From NCBI GenBank assembly GCA_964623505.1, contig CAZUSP010000011.1, forward strand, positions 1 through 18,656: DNA of 18,656 nt, in the 5' to 3' direction. Below, piece by piece: positions 6,400 to 12,508 of the stretch (position 1 is the stretch's first letter; each line of letters starts with the position of its first letter). The DNA is from CAZUSP01 sp964623505. GTDB lineage: Bacteria; Patescibacteriota; Minisyncoccia; Minisyncoccales; UBA1441. Below the pieces are notes generated by a model. That model was not told the origin of the DNA. It was given only the letters and a program-made list of their open reading frames with translations, and did no database searches. The translations under genes were made by a program, and so were the position numbers.

Positions 6400-7501
6400 A
6401 AATGGAATTGGCGGGTTCAATTATATTAATCCTCACTGCTGGCTGACCCGCGTCCTTGGCTATGCGCCGGTGGAGCGATGCCGCTACTGCGAGATAAAAT
6501 TTCGAGCGTGTTTATTTTTTCAACACCTGGTGGTCAGCGTTCTTTTGGTGTTCTTTCTTTTTGGCCTCTCTTGGCTGACGACCGGGGAGGTTTCTCGTTT
6601 AGTGGTTGTTTCGGTCTTCATTTTGATCATTGTTTACGGCTATTTTTTTAGTCGGAGCACCGAGAAGATCATTCGGACCAGCTTTGCCGAGAAACAGGCC
6701 AAAGAGGCTTTGCGTCAGCTGAATGAGGAGCTGGAAAGCCGAGTCAATCAAAGAACCGAAGAACTCAAGCGGGCCTACGACGAACTCCGGGTTCTTGATC
6801 GGGCCAAGACCGAGTTTATGTCCATTGCCTCTCATCAACTTAGGACTCCCCTGGGGGCGATGCGGGGCTATCTTTCGATGCTGATCAGTGGAGATTTCGG
6901 GGCGCTGGCCCCAAAGGCCAAAGAGGCGGCCGAAGAGGTTTATCAGGCCTCGCTTCGCCTCTTAAAACTGTCCAATGATCTGCTCAATGTCTCCCAGATT
7001 GAATCAGGGCAGGTGTCTTTGTCCTATCAAGAGGTCTCGGTCAAAAGATTCCTGCCGGGGATAGTCAAAGAATTCAAAGCTCTGGCCCGGAAAAAGGGGC
7101 TGGGATTTAAAACCGAGATCGATGGCGATTTGAAGAAAGTTGAGATTGACCCGGATAAGATCAGGCAGGCAGTTCTTAATATTTTGGATAATGCATTTAA
7201 ATATACTGAAAAAGGCCGGATAACTATTCGGGCCAAGATCAAAAACCCGAATCGGTTTTTAATTTCGGTGGAAGATACCGGATCCGGTCTGGACCAGAAG
7301 GACATAAACGATCTTTTTCGGAGCTTTTTCCGGGGCTGGGCCGGGAAGAAGTTTCATCCGGCTGGCAGCGGGCTCGGACTATATATAGCTCATAAGTTTG
7401 TGTCTCAACATAAGGGCCGGTTATGGGCCGAAAGCCCGGGGCGGGGGAAGGGAGCCAGCTTTTTCATTGAGATGCCGATCAGGAATAACCCGATGTCTTG
7501 A
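6380..7501 (+). CDS. Histidine kinase with N-terminal Cys cluster
   Basis: A 373-aa sensor kinase (an in-frame ATG at 6353 would add nine residues). Order: an N-terminal cytoplasmic stretch with Cys20 and CRYCEIKFRAC (Cys34, Cys37, Cys44); two membrane helices (about 46-66 and 73-91) with almost no outer loop; a coiled coil (about 100-140); HisKA with phospho-acceptor His152 in ASHQLRTPLGAMRGYL; and HATPase with N box ILDNAFKYT (Asn271), VEDTGSGL and GSGLGLYIAHKF. The lack of an external domain suggests it senses an internal or membrane signal, perhaps through the cysteines. It has no response regulator beside it; the nearest receiver is at 12093. Start overlaps the preceding gene by 20 nt. 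Its place in a sufSE operon hints at Fe-S or redox sensing (inference). Confidence 0.88.
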   Translation: MAKNKVKNGIGGFNYINPHCWLTRVLGYAPVERCRYCEIKFRACLFFQHLVVSVLLVFFLFGLSWLTTGEVSRLVVVSVFILIIVYGYFFSRSTEKIIRTSFAEKQAKEALRQLNEELESRVNQRTEELKRAYDELRVLDRAKTEFMSIASHQLRTPLGAMRGYLSMLISGDFGALAPKAKEAAEEVYQASLRLLKLSNDLLNVSQIESGQVSLSYQEVSVKRFLPGIVKEFKALARKKGLGFKTEIDGDLKKVEIDPDKIRQAVLNILDNAFKYTEKGRITIRAKIKNPNRFLISVEDTGSGLDQKDINDLFRSFFRGWAGKKFHPAGSGLGLYIAHKFVSQHKGRLWAESPGRGKGASFFIEMPIRNNPMS

Positions 7502-7505
7502 AAGC

Positions 7506-7559
7506 AAAAAGGAGGGGAAGACATTGGCTCGAGCCTGATCATCGAACCAGTTCCCCTCC
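7506..7559 (-). terminator. Intrinsic terminator of the 45-aa micro-gene
   Basis: On the - strand, GGAGGGGAA pairs with TTCCCCTCC (9 bp, 7511-7519 with 7551-7559). Inside it, TGGTTCGA pairs with TCGAGCCA (8 bp, one G-U). A T-run at 7510-7506 follows. There is no T-run on the + strand, so it serves the - strand gene and not the kinase gene. Confidence 0.8.
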
Positions 7560-7565
7560 CACCCA

Positions 7566-7703
7566 TTACCCTCGGCGGCGAGCGTATCTGTCCGCTGCCC
7601 GCTCGGCCTGGCAATCTGAGATTACCGGGTCGAGAACATCGTCGTAGTCTGTTCCCTCTGGGAAGCAGACCACGACGGCTCCGTTGGTCTTCGCAATCGT
7701 CAT
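7566..7703 (-). CDS. 45-aa micro-protein, unknown function
   Basis: An orphan reading frame with a full set of expression signals. A consensus promoter lies upstream (7735-7762), a strong Shine-Dalgarno (AGGAGGG, 7713-7707) sits 3 nt before the ATG, and a strong terminator begins 7 nt after the TAA stop. The peptide starts MTIAKTNGAVVVCFPEGTDY, continues with an acidic stretch (Asp-rich, one more Cys) and ends in a basic tail (AARDR-like, closing RYARRRG). No membrane segment or known family was recognised. Codons are richer in G and C than those of the neighbours. It is on the opposite strand from every main gene. A structured small RNA is the alternative, since the start of the gene can form a hairpin (AGACCA with TGGTCT). 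Confidence 0.7.
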   Translation of the reverse strand: MTIAKTNGAVVVCFPEGTDYDDVLDPVISDCQAERAADRYARRRG

Positions 7704-7734
7704 TTTCCCTCCTCGGTCTAGCGAAGATAAATGG

Positions 7735-7762
7735 ATTATAACATAAGCATGTTATTTGTCAA
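7735..7762 (-). promoter_or_regulatory. Promoter of the 45-aa gene with operator-like palindrome
   Basis: On the - strand TTGACA (7762-7757), a 16-bp spacer and TATAAT (7740-7735) form a near-perfect sigma-70 promoter. A perfect inverted repeat ATAACAT-4-ATGTTAT (7738-7755) fills the spacer and half of the -10 box, where a bound repressor would block RNA polymerase. The divergent copy C promoter starts only 13 bp away at 7775. Confidence 0.75.
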
Positions 7763-7774
7763 TAGCAAGTAAGT

Positions 7775-7858
7775 TTGACAAAAAAACAAGAGGGGTTATA
7801 GTAACAATGTCCTTCGAGAATCTGTCTTCGGATAGTTTTCCCGGAGGACATTTTTTTT
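7775..7858 (+). repeat. UUCG promoter-hairpin element, copy C
   Basis: TTGACA 7775-7780, a 16-bp spacer, TATAGT 7797-7802, hairpin 7807-7851, then eight T. It is the closest relative of copy A: the hairpin differs at one inner-stem base (G for A), which changes an A-U pair to G-U and keeps the stem under the TTCG loop. It precedes the CDP-alcohol phosphatidyltransferase gene; the TTGGCA box of that gene starts within the T-run. Confidence 0.75.
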
Positions 7859-7885
7859 GGCAATTAATTAAATTTGGGTTAGAAT
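7857..7885 (+). promoter_or_regulatory. Promoter of the phosphatidyltransferase gene
   Basis: TTGGCA 7857-7862, a 17-bp spacer, TAGAAT 7880-7885. It overlaps the end of copy C's T-run and gives a leader of about 23 nt with a clear Shine-Dalgarno. Confidence 0.6.
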
Positions 7886-7914
7886 ATAGACATCCTGGGG
7901 GAAAGGAGGAGCTC

Positions 7915-8439
7915 TTGAATATTAAAAAACAGGTTCCGAATTTGTTGACGCTCTCCCGGCTGCCTCTGGCGGCTTTAACGGCTTGGCTGGTGCTGATGGA
8001 GAGATACGATCTGGCCGTGGCGGTCTTCGGTCTGGGAGCGGCGACCGACCTGCTGGACGGCTTCCTGGCTCGAAGGTGGAGAGTCGAGAGCCGGTTTGGA
8101 TATCTGGCTGACCATATTGTTGATAAGATCTTTTTACTGCCAGGGCTTTACTTGATCTGGCGGCATCTGTCTCTGGGGGTGGTCATGATGGTGCTGATGA
8201 CCGAGCTGATGGTAGTGATCTTCAGCATCGCTCATCTTCTAAAGATTCACCATCTGGCTCGTTGGCCAAACTTGGCCGGACGGATATCGTTTGGTTTAAT
8301 CATAACAGCCGGCATCATGATTATGTTAGACGTCCATTGGTCGATCGGACCAGCGTGGCGGGCGCTGGTTTCGGTCATTTTAGGGGGCAGTGTCGCTTTT
8401 CGGATTATCAGCTTCGGTTGGGGTTTGAACCGGAGCTGA
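7915..8439 (+). CDS. CDP-alcohol phosphatidyltransferase (PgsA-like)
   Basis: A 174-aa integral membrane enzyme that joins a CDP-activated lipid to a polar alcohol. It carries the full family signature: Asp45, Asp48-Gly49, Ala52-Arg53, Gly62, Asp66 and Asp70, in the order DGxxARx8GxxxDxxxD. The N-terminal VPNLLTLSRLPLAA is typical of PgsA (phosphatidylglycerophosphate synthase), which is the best guess, but the acceptor alcohol cannot be read from sequence. About five to six membrane helices. The TTG at 7915 is chosen as start because AGGAGG lies 5 nt upstream and the family begins with such a short leader; the longer frame upstream only translates the UUCG repeat. It is a single-gene unit with its own promoter and a strong terminator. 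Confidence 0.88.
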   Translation: MNIKKQVPNLLTLSRLPLAALTAWLVLMERYDLAVAVFGLGAATDLLDGFLARRWRVESRFGYLADHIVDKIFLLPGLYLIWRHLSLGVVMMVLMTELMVVIFSIAHLLKIHHLARWPNLAGRISFGLIITAGIMIMLDVHWSIGPAWRALVSVILGGSVAFRIISFGWGLNRS

Positions 8440-8449
8440 AGTGGATAGG

Positions 8450-8488
8450 GTGGCCCTTTCGGGGGAGAGGGCCACTTTTGTTTTTTTT
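8450..8488 (+). terminator. Intrinsic terminator after the phosphatidyltransferase gene
   Basis: GTGGCCCT (8450-8457) pairs perfectly with AGGGCCAC (8468-8475), followed by TTTTG and eight more T. It lies just after the stop at 8439. Confidence 0.92.
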
Positions 8489-8518
8489 AACAAAAGAGGT
8501 AGAATTGATTAATTAATC
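8478..8518 (+). promoter_or_regulatory. Probable promoter and palindrome before the DUF5667 gene
   Basis: A weak TTGTTT (8478-8483, within the terminator T-run), a 16-bp spacer and TAGAAT (8500-8505). A perfect 12-bp palindrome GATTAATTAATC (8507-8518) covers the expected start site and could be an operator. It is AT-rich, so chance is possible. Confidence 0.4.
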
Positions 8519-8527
8519 TTTTTTAAG

Positions 8528-9841
8528 ATGAAAAAGATATTGGCTTTTTTCCTTTGTTTTTCGTTTCTTTTTTTAATTGGCTTTTCGGTCCTGGCCGAAG
8601 AGCCTGCCCAAGAGAGTTTGCCCACTCCTCGAGTTTTACCGGGCAGTATTTTATACCCCCTGAAGATGCTGGGGGAGAATATTCGGAGCATCTTTTCTTT
8701 TGGTTTTGAGACCCGGATGAAAAGGGCCCAAGAACTGGCGGCCATGAGATTAGCCGAGATCAAGGCTTTGGCGGAAAAAGATGGACTGATTGGATTGAAC
8801 TTAGCGGCCGAGCGGTATCAACGTCAGCAGGAAAAGATGGTTGAGTTGGCCAGCCGGAAAGATGAAATTCAAGAAGAATTGACTGACCGGGTGGTGAAAA
8901 CAGCCAGCCGCCATCTGCAAATATTAGACCAGATTGCCGAACAGTCATCGGAACAATCCAGAAGCGCCTTGGCCAGAGCGCGCCTGGCGGCCCAGCGGGG
9001 GCAGGTCAGGGTGATTACTGCTCTGAACCAAATCAGTCCTTCTCTGGCCCGGAAGAAGCACCAACAAATAATGGAGCAAAAGATGGATAATCTGGAAGAG
9101 CAGATTCAGGAGAAAAAGGAAGGCGGCTTGATCATCGGGGACTGGCGGGCCCATCTTGAGGCCTTCAAGGAACTGAAAGGCGACCCAGGTCCAGAGACGG
9201 TGGAGTGGTCAGTTGGCGCCGTCGAACAGATGGACCGTCTTGAGGATCGGGCCGCCGAGATGATCGAATTAAGAGAAAAAATCTGGTCGGCCCGGATTAA
9301 GGCGATTGAGGTTCAGGTGGCCGAGATGAAGAGATACCGCCAAGAAAATAGATGGGCTGAGGTGCAGGATAATTTCGCCGAGGCAGCTTTAAGAAGGGTG
9401 GCTTTATTGAAACAGAGAATCCAAGAGATGGCGGAGTTGGACTGTCCGGCCGAAGAAAAAGAGGAATGCCTGGCGGCTCGCCAGAGAATAGTTGATGTTT
9501 TGGTGAATGAGTACGAAAAGTACTCTTCTTTGGGGGAGAGCGTTATTCAAGAACTGGAAGCCAGGTCGGTCGATCTGACCGAAGAACGGCTCCACCAAAC
9601 ATCGCAAAAAGCGATGGAAGCGCTGGAGCAGGTGTATGATCGGGCTCCAGAAGAAGCCAGAAAAGGTTTAGACCAGGCGATTAGGTCGACCGAGAGACTG
9701 CGACAGATGACCGGGGAGGCTCTCAATCTGGACCAGGCATCGGTTTCAAACCGCCCGGGAGTACGCCGGATCCAGGAAAGGGTCAGGCAAGAAATCCGGC
9801 CCCAGCTGGAAAGGATAAGAGGGGCGCTTGATCAAAGATGA
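8528..9841 (+). CDS. Secreted DUF5667-type helical protein
   Basis: A 437-aa protein with a signal peptide (residues 1-23, cleavage likely after VLA). The mature start holds the DUF5667 signature, LPTPRVLPGSILYPLKMLGE then NIRSIFSFGFETR (about 31-63). The remainder is almost all charged helix, rich in Glu, Gln, Arg and Ala, with repeated stretches such as RLAEIKALAEKDG and RLEDRAAEMIELREKI that suggest long helical bundles or coiled coils. DUF5667 proteins are common on candidate-phyla genomes and are thought to be envelope proteins, but their role is unknown. Two Cys (in LDCPAEEKEECLA) could form a disulfide. It overlaps dtd by ATGA, so the two are co-translated though functionally unrelated. 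Confidence 0.8.
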   Translation: MKKILAFFLCFSFLFLIGFSVLAEEPAQESLPTPRVLPGSILYPLKMLGENIRSIFSFGFETRMKRAQELAAMRLAEIKALAEKDGLIGLNLAAERYQRQQEKMVELASRKDEIQEELTDRVVKTASRHLQILDQIAEQSSEQSRSALARARLAAQRGQVRVITALNQISPSLARKKHQQIMEQKMDNLEEQIQEKKEGGLIIGDWRAHLEAFKELKGDPGPETVEWSVGAVEQMDRLEDRAAEMIELREKIWSARIKAIEVQVAEMKRYRQENRWAEVQDNFAEAALRRVALLKQRIQEMAELDCPAEEKEECLAARQRIVDVLVNEYEKYSSLGESVIQELEARSVDLTEERLHQTSQKAMEALEQVYDRAPEEARKGLDQAIRSTERLRQMTGEALNLDQASVSNRPGVRRIQERVRQEIRPQLERIRGALDQR

Positions 9842-10281
9842 AGGCGGTCGTCCAAAGAGTGGATCGGGCTCGGGTTGAGATCGATGGACGGACAGTCAGT
9901 CAGATCGGGAGAGGACTGTTAGTCTTTTTGGGGATTGAAAAAGATGATCAGCCAAAGCGGGCCCGGCATTTAGCCAGAAGAGTCGTTGATTTGAGAATAT
10001 TTGCCGATCCTGGTCAGAAGATGAATCTCAGCGTTAAGGATGTAAAGGGCGAGATCATGATCGTTTCCCAGTTTACTCTTTGCGCTGATACCAGGGGGCG
10101 GCGTCCCAGCTTTAGCCGGGCGGCCGATCCCGAACGGGCCAAATCGCTTTATGATCTCTTTATTCAAGAGACGGCTGAATACAGCGGACGGAGAACGGCC
10201 AGCGGCCAGTTTCGAGAAGTGATGAGGGTTATTTCAACCAATCAGGGCCCGGTTACCATGATCATGGACGACCGGACTTGA
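9838..10281 (+). CDS. dtd: D-aminoacyl-tRNA deacylase
   Basis: A 147-aa cytoplasmic enzyme that removes D-amino acids (and glycine from tRNA-Ala) from mischarged tRNA. Both family motifs are present: SQFT at 77-80, whose Thr80 is at the active site, and NQGPVT at 135-140 (usually NxGPVT), which carries the Gly-Pro that gates chirality. The N-terminal MKAVVQRVDRARVEIDG and the length are standard. The region before the second motif reads TASGQFREVMRV where most homologues have a Gly after the Phe, a mild change. The start overlaps the preceding stop by 4 nt. Its TGA stop lies inside the TTGACA of UUCG copy D, so gene and repeat are fused without spare bases. Confidence 0.94.
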   Translation: MKAVVQRVDRARVEIDGRTVSQIGRGLLVFLGIEKDDQPKRARHLARRVVDLRIFADPGQKMNLSVKDVKGEIMIVSQFTLCADTRGRRPSFSRAADPERAKSLYDLFIQETAEYSGRRTASGQFREVMRVISTNQGPVTMIMDDRT

Positions 10282-10360
10282 CAAAAAAACAGAGTCGGCT
10301 ATACTGACCATGTCCTCTGATGGATTGTCTTCGGATTTTCCTTCGGAGGACATTTTTTTA
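10278..10360 (+). repeat. UUCG promoter-hairpin element, copy D
   Basis: TTGACA 10278-10283, a 16-bp spacer, TATACT 10300-10305, hairpin 10310-10353, then seven T. The outer stem is ATGTCCTC with GAGGACAT (8 bp perfect), so the eighth pair is C-G where copies A and C have G-U. The centre keeps GTCTTCGGAT with the TTCG loop. It begins within the dtd stop codon and ends just before the pilB promoter. Confidence 0.75.
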
Positions 10361-10371
10361 TAAATTTAATT

Positions 10372-10380
10372 TGCTATAAT
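10372..10380 (+). promoter_or_regulatory. Extended -10 promoter of pilB
   Basis: TGCTATAAT is an extended -10 (TGn plus consensus TATAAT). No good -35 is present, as expected for this promoter type. It lies about 20 nt after the copy D hairpin and 14 nt before the ATG; no Shine-Dalgarno is seen. Confidence 0.6.
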
Positions 10381-10394
10381 AAAAAGAGATCCTT

Positions 10395-12089
10395 ATGCCT
10401 CTTTTACCTCAAAGGCTTAGAGAAATATTAGTTCAGAGCGGCTGCCTTAGTCTGAGAGATTTTGATTTTGCTCACGAACAAGCTGAAAAAGCAGGCAAGA
10501 CCGTTGAGGAAGCCATCGTTGATAGCGGGCTGATGCCCGATAAATTGTTAGGCCAGAATATTGCTCGAGCAGTTGGCTTTGCTTTTGTTGATTTAAGCCA
10601 CATTTCTATTCCAAGAGAGTTAGCTCAGATGGTTTCGCCGGCGGTGGCGAAGAGCAACCAAGTGGTGGTTTTTGGCCGCTCCCTTGATGGTCGGTTCAGG
10701 CTAGCCACTCACATGCTTGAAAATTATGATTTTATCAGGAAATTTGAGAAAAAATTCAACGGTCAAACAGAAATTTATTATGCCACTCCCCATAGCATTA
10801 ATTCTTGTATTGATAAAGGCAGCGGACCGCTGAGAGAAGAGATCGGTGAAGTTTTGCAGAAATTTACCAAGGCGACTGAAAGCCGAGAAGAGAACGCGAG
10901 CGAAATGGTTGATTTCATCATTCAAAGGGCCTACCATGCCATGGCTTCGGATGTCCACCTGAACCCAAACAAGAACAGCGTCTTAGTTAGGTTTAGGATT
11001 GATGGCATTATTTATTCGATAGGCAGTTATCCTTTCAAGATACATAATCGGATTGTTAATCGGATAAAAGTTTTGGCTCAGTTGCGGATTGATGAACAAA
11101 AATCCTTTCAAGATGGCCGTTTTGATTTTCATTCTGAGTATGATGAGCGTGTAAATGTTCGTGTTTCAACTATTCCGGTTATTTGTGGCGAAAATATAGT
11201 CATGAGATTTCTAACGGAAAGGAATCAATGCCGGACTTTAACTAATACCGGATTGAACCGCCGATCATTATCTGTTGTTCATCGAAATTTGAAGAAATCG
11301 CATGGCATGATTCTGTGTGTTGGACCGTCAGGGGCGGGAAAAACAACAACTATTTATGCCATGCTTCAGGTCTTGAACAATCCGGACGTCAACATCACCA
11401 CCATCGAAGATCCGATCGAATATAGTGTGGATGGCATTCAGCAGGTTCAGGTAGATCCGATCAAAGGAATTACTTTTGCCTCTGGCCTGCGGTCACTGGT
11501 TCGTCAAGACCCTGATATTATAGTGGTGGGCGAGATTAGGGATCAGGAAACAGCCAACATTGCCGTTAACTCGTCCATGGCCGGGCATCTTGTTCTTTCA
11601 AGCATGCATGCCAATGACGCCGCTACGGTCTTCCCCAGGTTTATGGAAATGGGAGTTGAGCCGTTCTTGTTGGCTTCGTCGGCGAATCTGGTTATTTCAC
11701 AAAGGTTGCTCCGTCGGATCTGTCACGTTTGTCGAGAAAGTCATTATCCTACCAAAAAAGAAATGGCTCTGATCAAGAGCGATCGTTTAATGGCGCAAAT
11801 GATTCGGGAAATAACAGGATTGACCGATTTGAAGAAAATTAGGATTTATCAAGGAAGGGGCTGTCGGGCCTGTCAGGGGAGTGGTTATGTTGGGCGCGTG
11901 GGCATATTCGAATTACTGGAAGTTGATGAAGAAATGCGCTCTATGATGACCTCTCGGGCCTCATCCCGGGCAATTCGCCACTATGCCCTAAAAGCTGGAA
12001 TGGTTGAATTGATAAAAGACGGCTTGGGAAAAGTTTTGATGGGACAGACTACATTAGAAGAATTAATTCGGGAAATTAATCTTTATTGA
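10395..12089 (+). CDS. pilB: Type IV pilus assembly ATPase PilB
   Basis: A 564-aa hexameric motor of the GspE/PilB family that drives pilus extension at the inner membrane. Order: an N-terminal MshEN/GspE_N-type domain (about 1-130); a linker helix; the N2 domain, with SDVHLNP (185-191) and IDGIIYSIG; and the ATPase core, with Walker A GPSGAGKT (310-317), Asp box TTIEDP (335-340), Walker B RQDPDIIVVGEIRD (370-383) and His box GHLVLSSMHAND. The zinc site has Cys443/Cys446 and Cys490/Cys493. All catalytic residues are present. The C-terminus LIREINLY is usual. A receiver protein follows 3 nt later. No pilin, PilT or PilC is in the window, so the rest of the pilus system must be elsewhere. Confidence 0.93.
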   Translation: MPLLPQRLREILVQSGCLSLRDFDFAHEQAEKAGKTVEEAIVDSGLMPDKLLGQNIARAVGFAFVDLSHISIPRELAQMVSPAVAKSNQVVVFGRSLDGRFRLATHMLENYDFIRKFEKKFNGQTEIYYATPHSINSCIDKGSGPLREEIGEVLQKFTKATESREENASEMVDFIIQRAYHAMASDVHLNPNKNSVLVRFRIDGIIYSIGSYPFKIHNRIVNRIKVLAQLRIDEQKSFQDGRFDFHSEYDERVNVRVSTIPVICGENIVMRFLTERNQCRTLTNTGLNRRSLSVVHRNLKKSHGMILCVGPSGAGKTTTIYAMLQVLNNPDVNITTIEDPIEYSVDGIQQVQVDPIKGITFASGLRSLVRQDPDIIVVGEIRDQETANIAVNSSMAGHLVLSSMHANDAATVFPRFMEMGVEPFLLASSANLVISQRLLRRICHVCRESHYPTKKEMALIKSDRLMAQMIREITGLTDLKKIRIYQGRGCRACQGSGYVGRVGIFELLEVDEEMRSMMTSRASSRAIRHYALKAGMVELIKDGLGKVLMGQTTLEELIREINLY

Positions 12090-12092
12090 AAC

Positions 12093-12473
12093 ATGGTTAA
12101 AGAGAAAAAGACAATTCTGATTATTGAAGACGACGAAACATTGAGAGTTATGTATCGAGACAGATTGACCGAGGACGGCTACTTGATTTTAGAGGCTGAA
12201 GATTCAAAGAGCGGAATGCTTTTGGCCCGGAACAAGAAGCCAAATCTAATCATTTTAGACTTGATCCTGCCCCAAGGTAATGGTTTTGAGCTGCTGGAAA
12301 AACTTAAAAAGGATGACCAGACTAAAAAAATTCCCGTCGTGGTCTTAACCAACCTGGGCCAGGATTCCGATCGTCAGGAAATAATGCAGCTTGGGGCCGA
12401 CGATTATCTGGTCAAACCAGAGACCACGCCAAGCGAGCTTATAAGTTTGATTAAAAAATACATAGCCGATTAG
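12093..12473 (+). CDS. Stand-alone response-regulator receiver
   Basis: A 126-aa single-domain CheY-like receiver. Acidic pocket Glu12-Asp13-Asp14, phospho-acceptor Asp56 (LIILDLILP), signalling Thr86 (VVLTNLG) and Lys108 (DYLVKPE) are all in place. It has no output domain, so it must act by binding a partner. It starts 3 nt after pilB in the same operon, which suggests control of pilus motor activity, as seen for receivers in twitching systems. Its kinase may be the orphan enzyme ending at 7501, the only one in the window, but pairing cannot be shown from sequence. Confidence 0.92.
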   Translation: MVKEKKTILIIEDDETLRVMYRDRLTEDGYLILEAEDSKSGMLLARNKKPNLIILDLILPQGNGFELLEKLKKDDQTKKIPVVVLTNLGQDSDRQEIMQLGADDYLVKPETTPSELISLIKKYIAD

Positions 12474-12499
12474 ACGGAGCTGGTTATTTGGGCTATAAT
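12471..12499 (+). promoter_or_regulatory. Promoter of the uppP operon
   Basis: TAGACG (12471-12476), a 17-bp spacer and TATAAT (12494-12499). The -35 box overlaps the stop of the receiver gene. The ATG at 12509 is 9 nt after the -10, so the mRNA would be nearly leaderless. Confidence 0.6.
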
Positions 12500-12508
12500 G
12501 GCCGCGCT

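Noticed and set aside
7511..7559. Terminator for the histidine kinase operon
   Set aside because: The T-run is only on the minus-strand side of the hairpin; on the + strand it is followed by a C-rich stretch.
7756..7914. N-terminal extension of the phosphatidyltransferase
   Set aside because: These 53 codons translate UUCG copy C and its promoter. The TTG at 7915 has a Shine-Dalgarno and gives the family's normal N-terminus.
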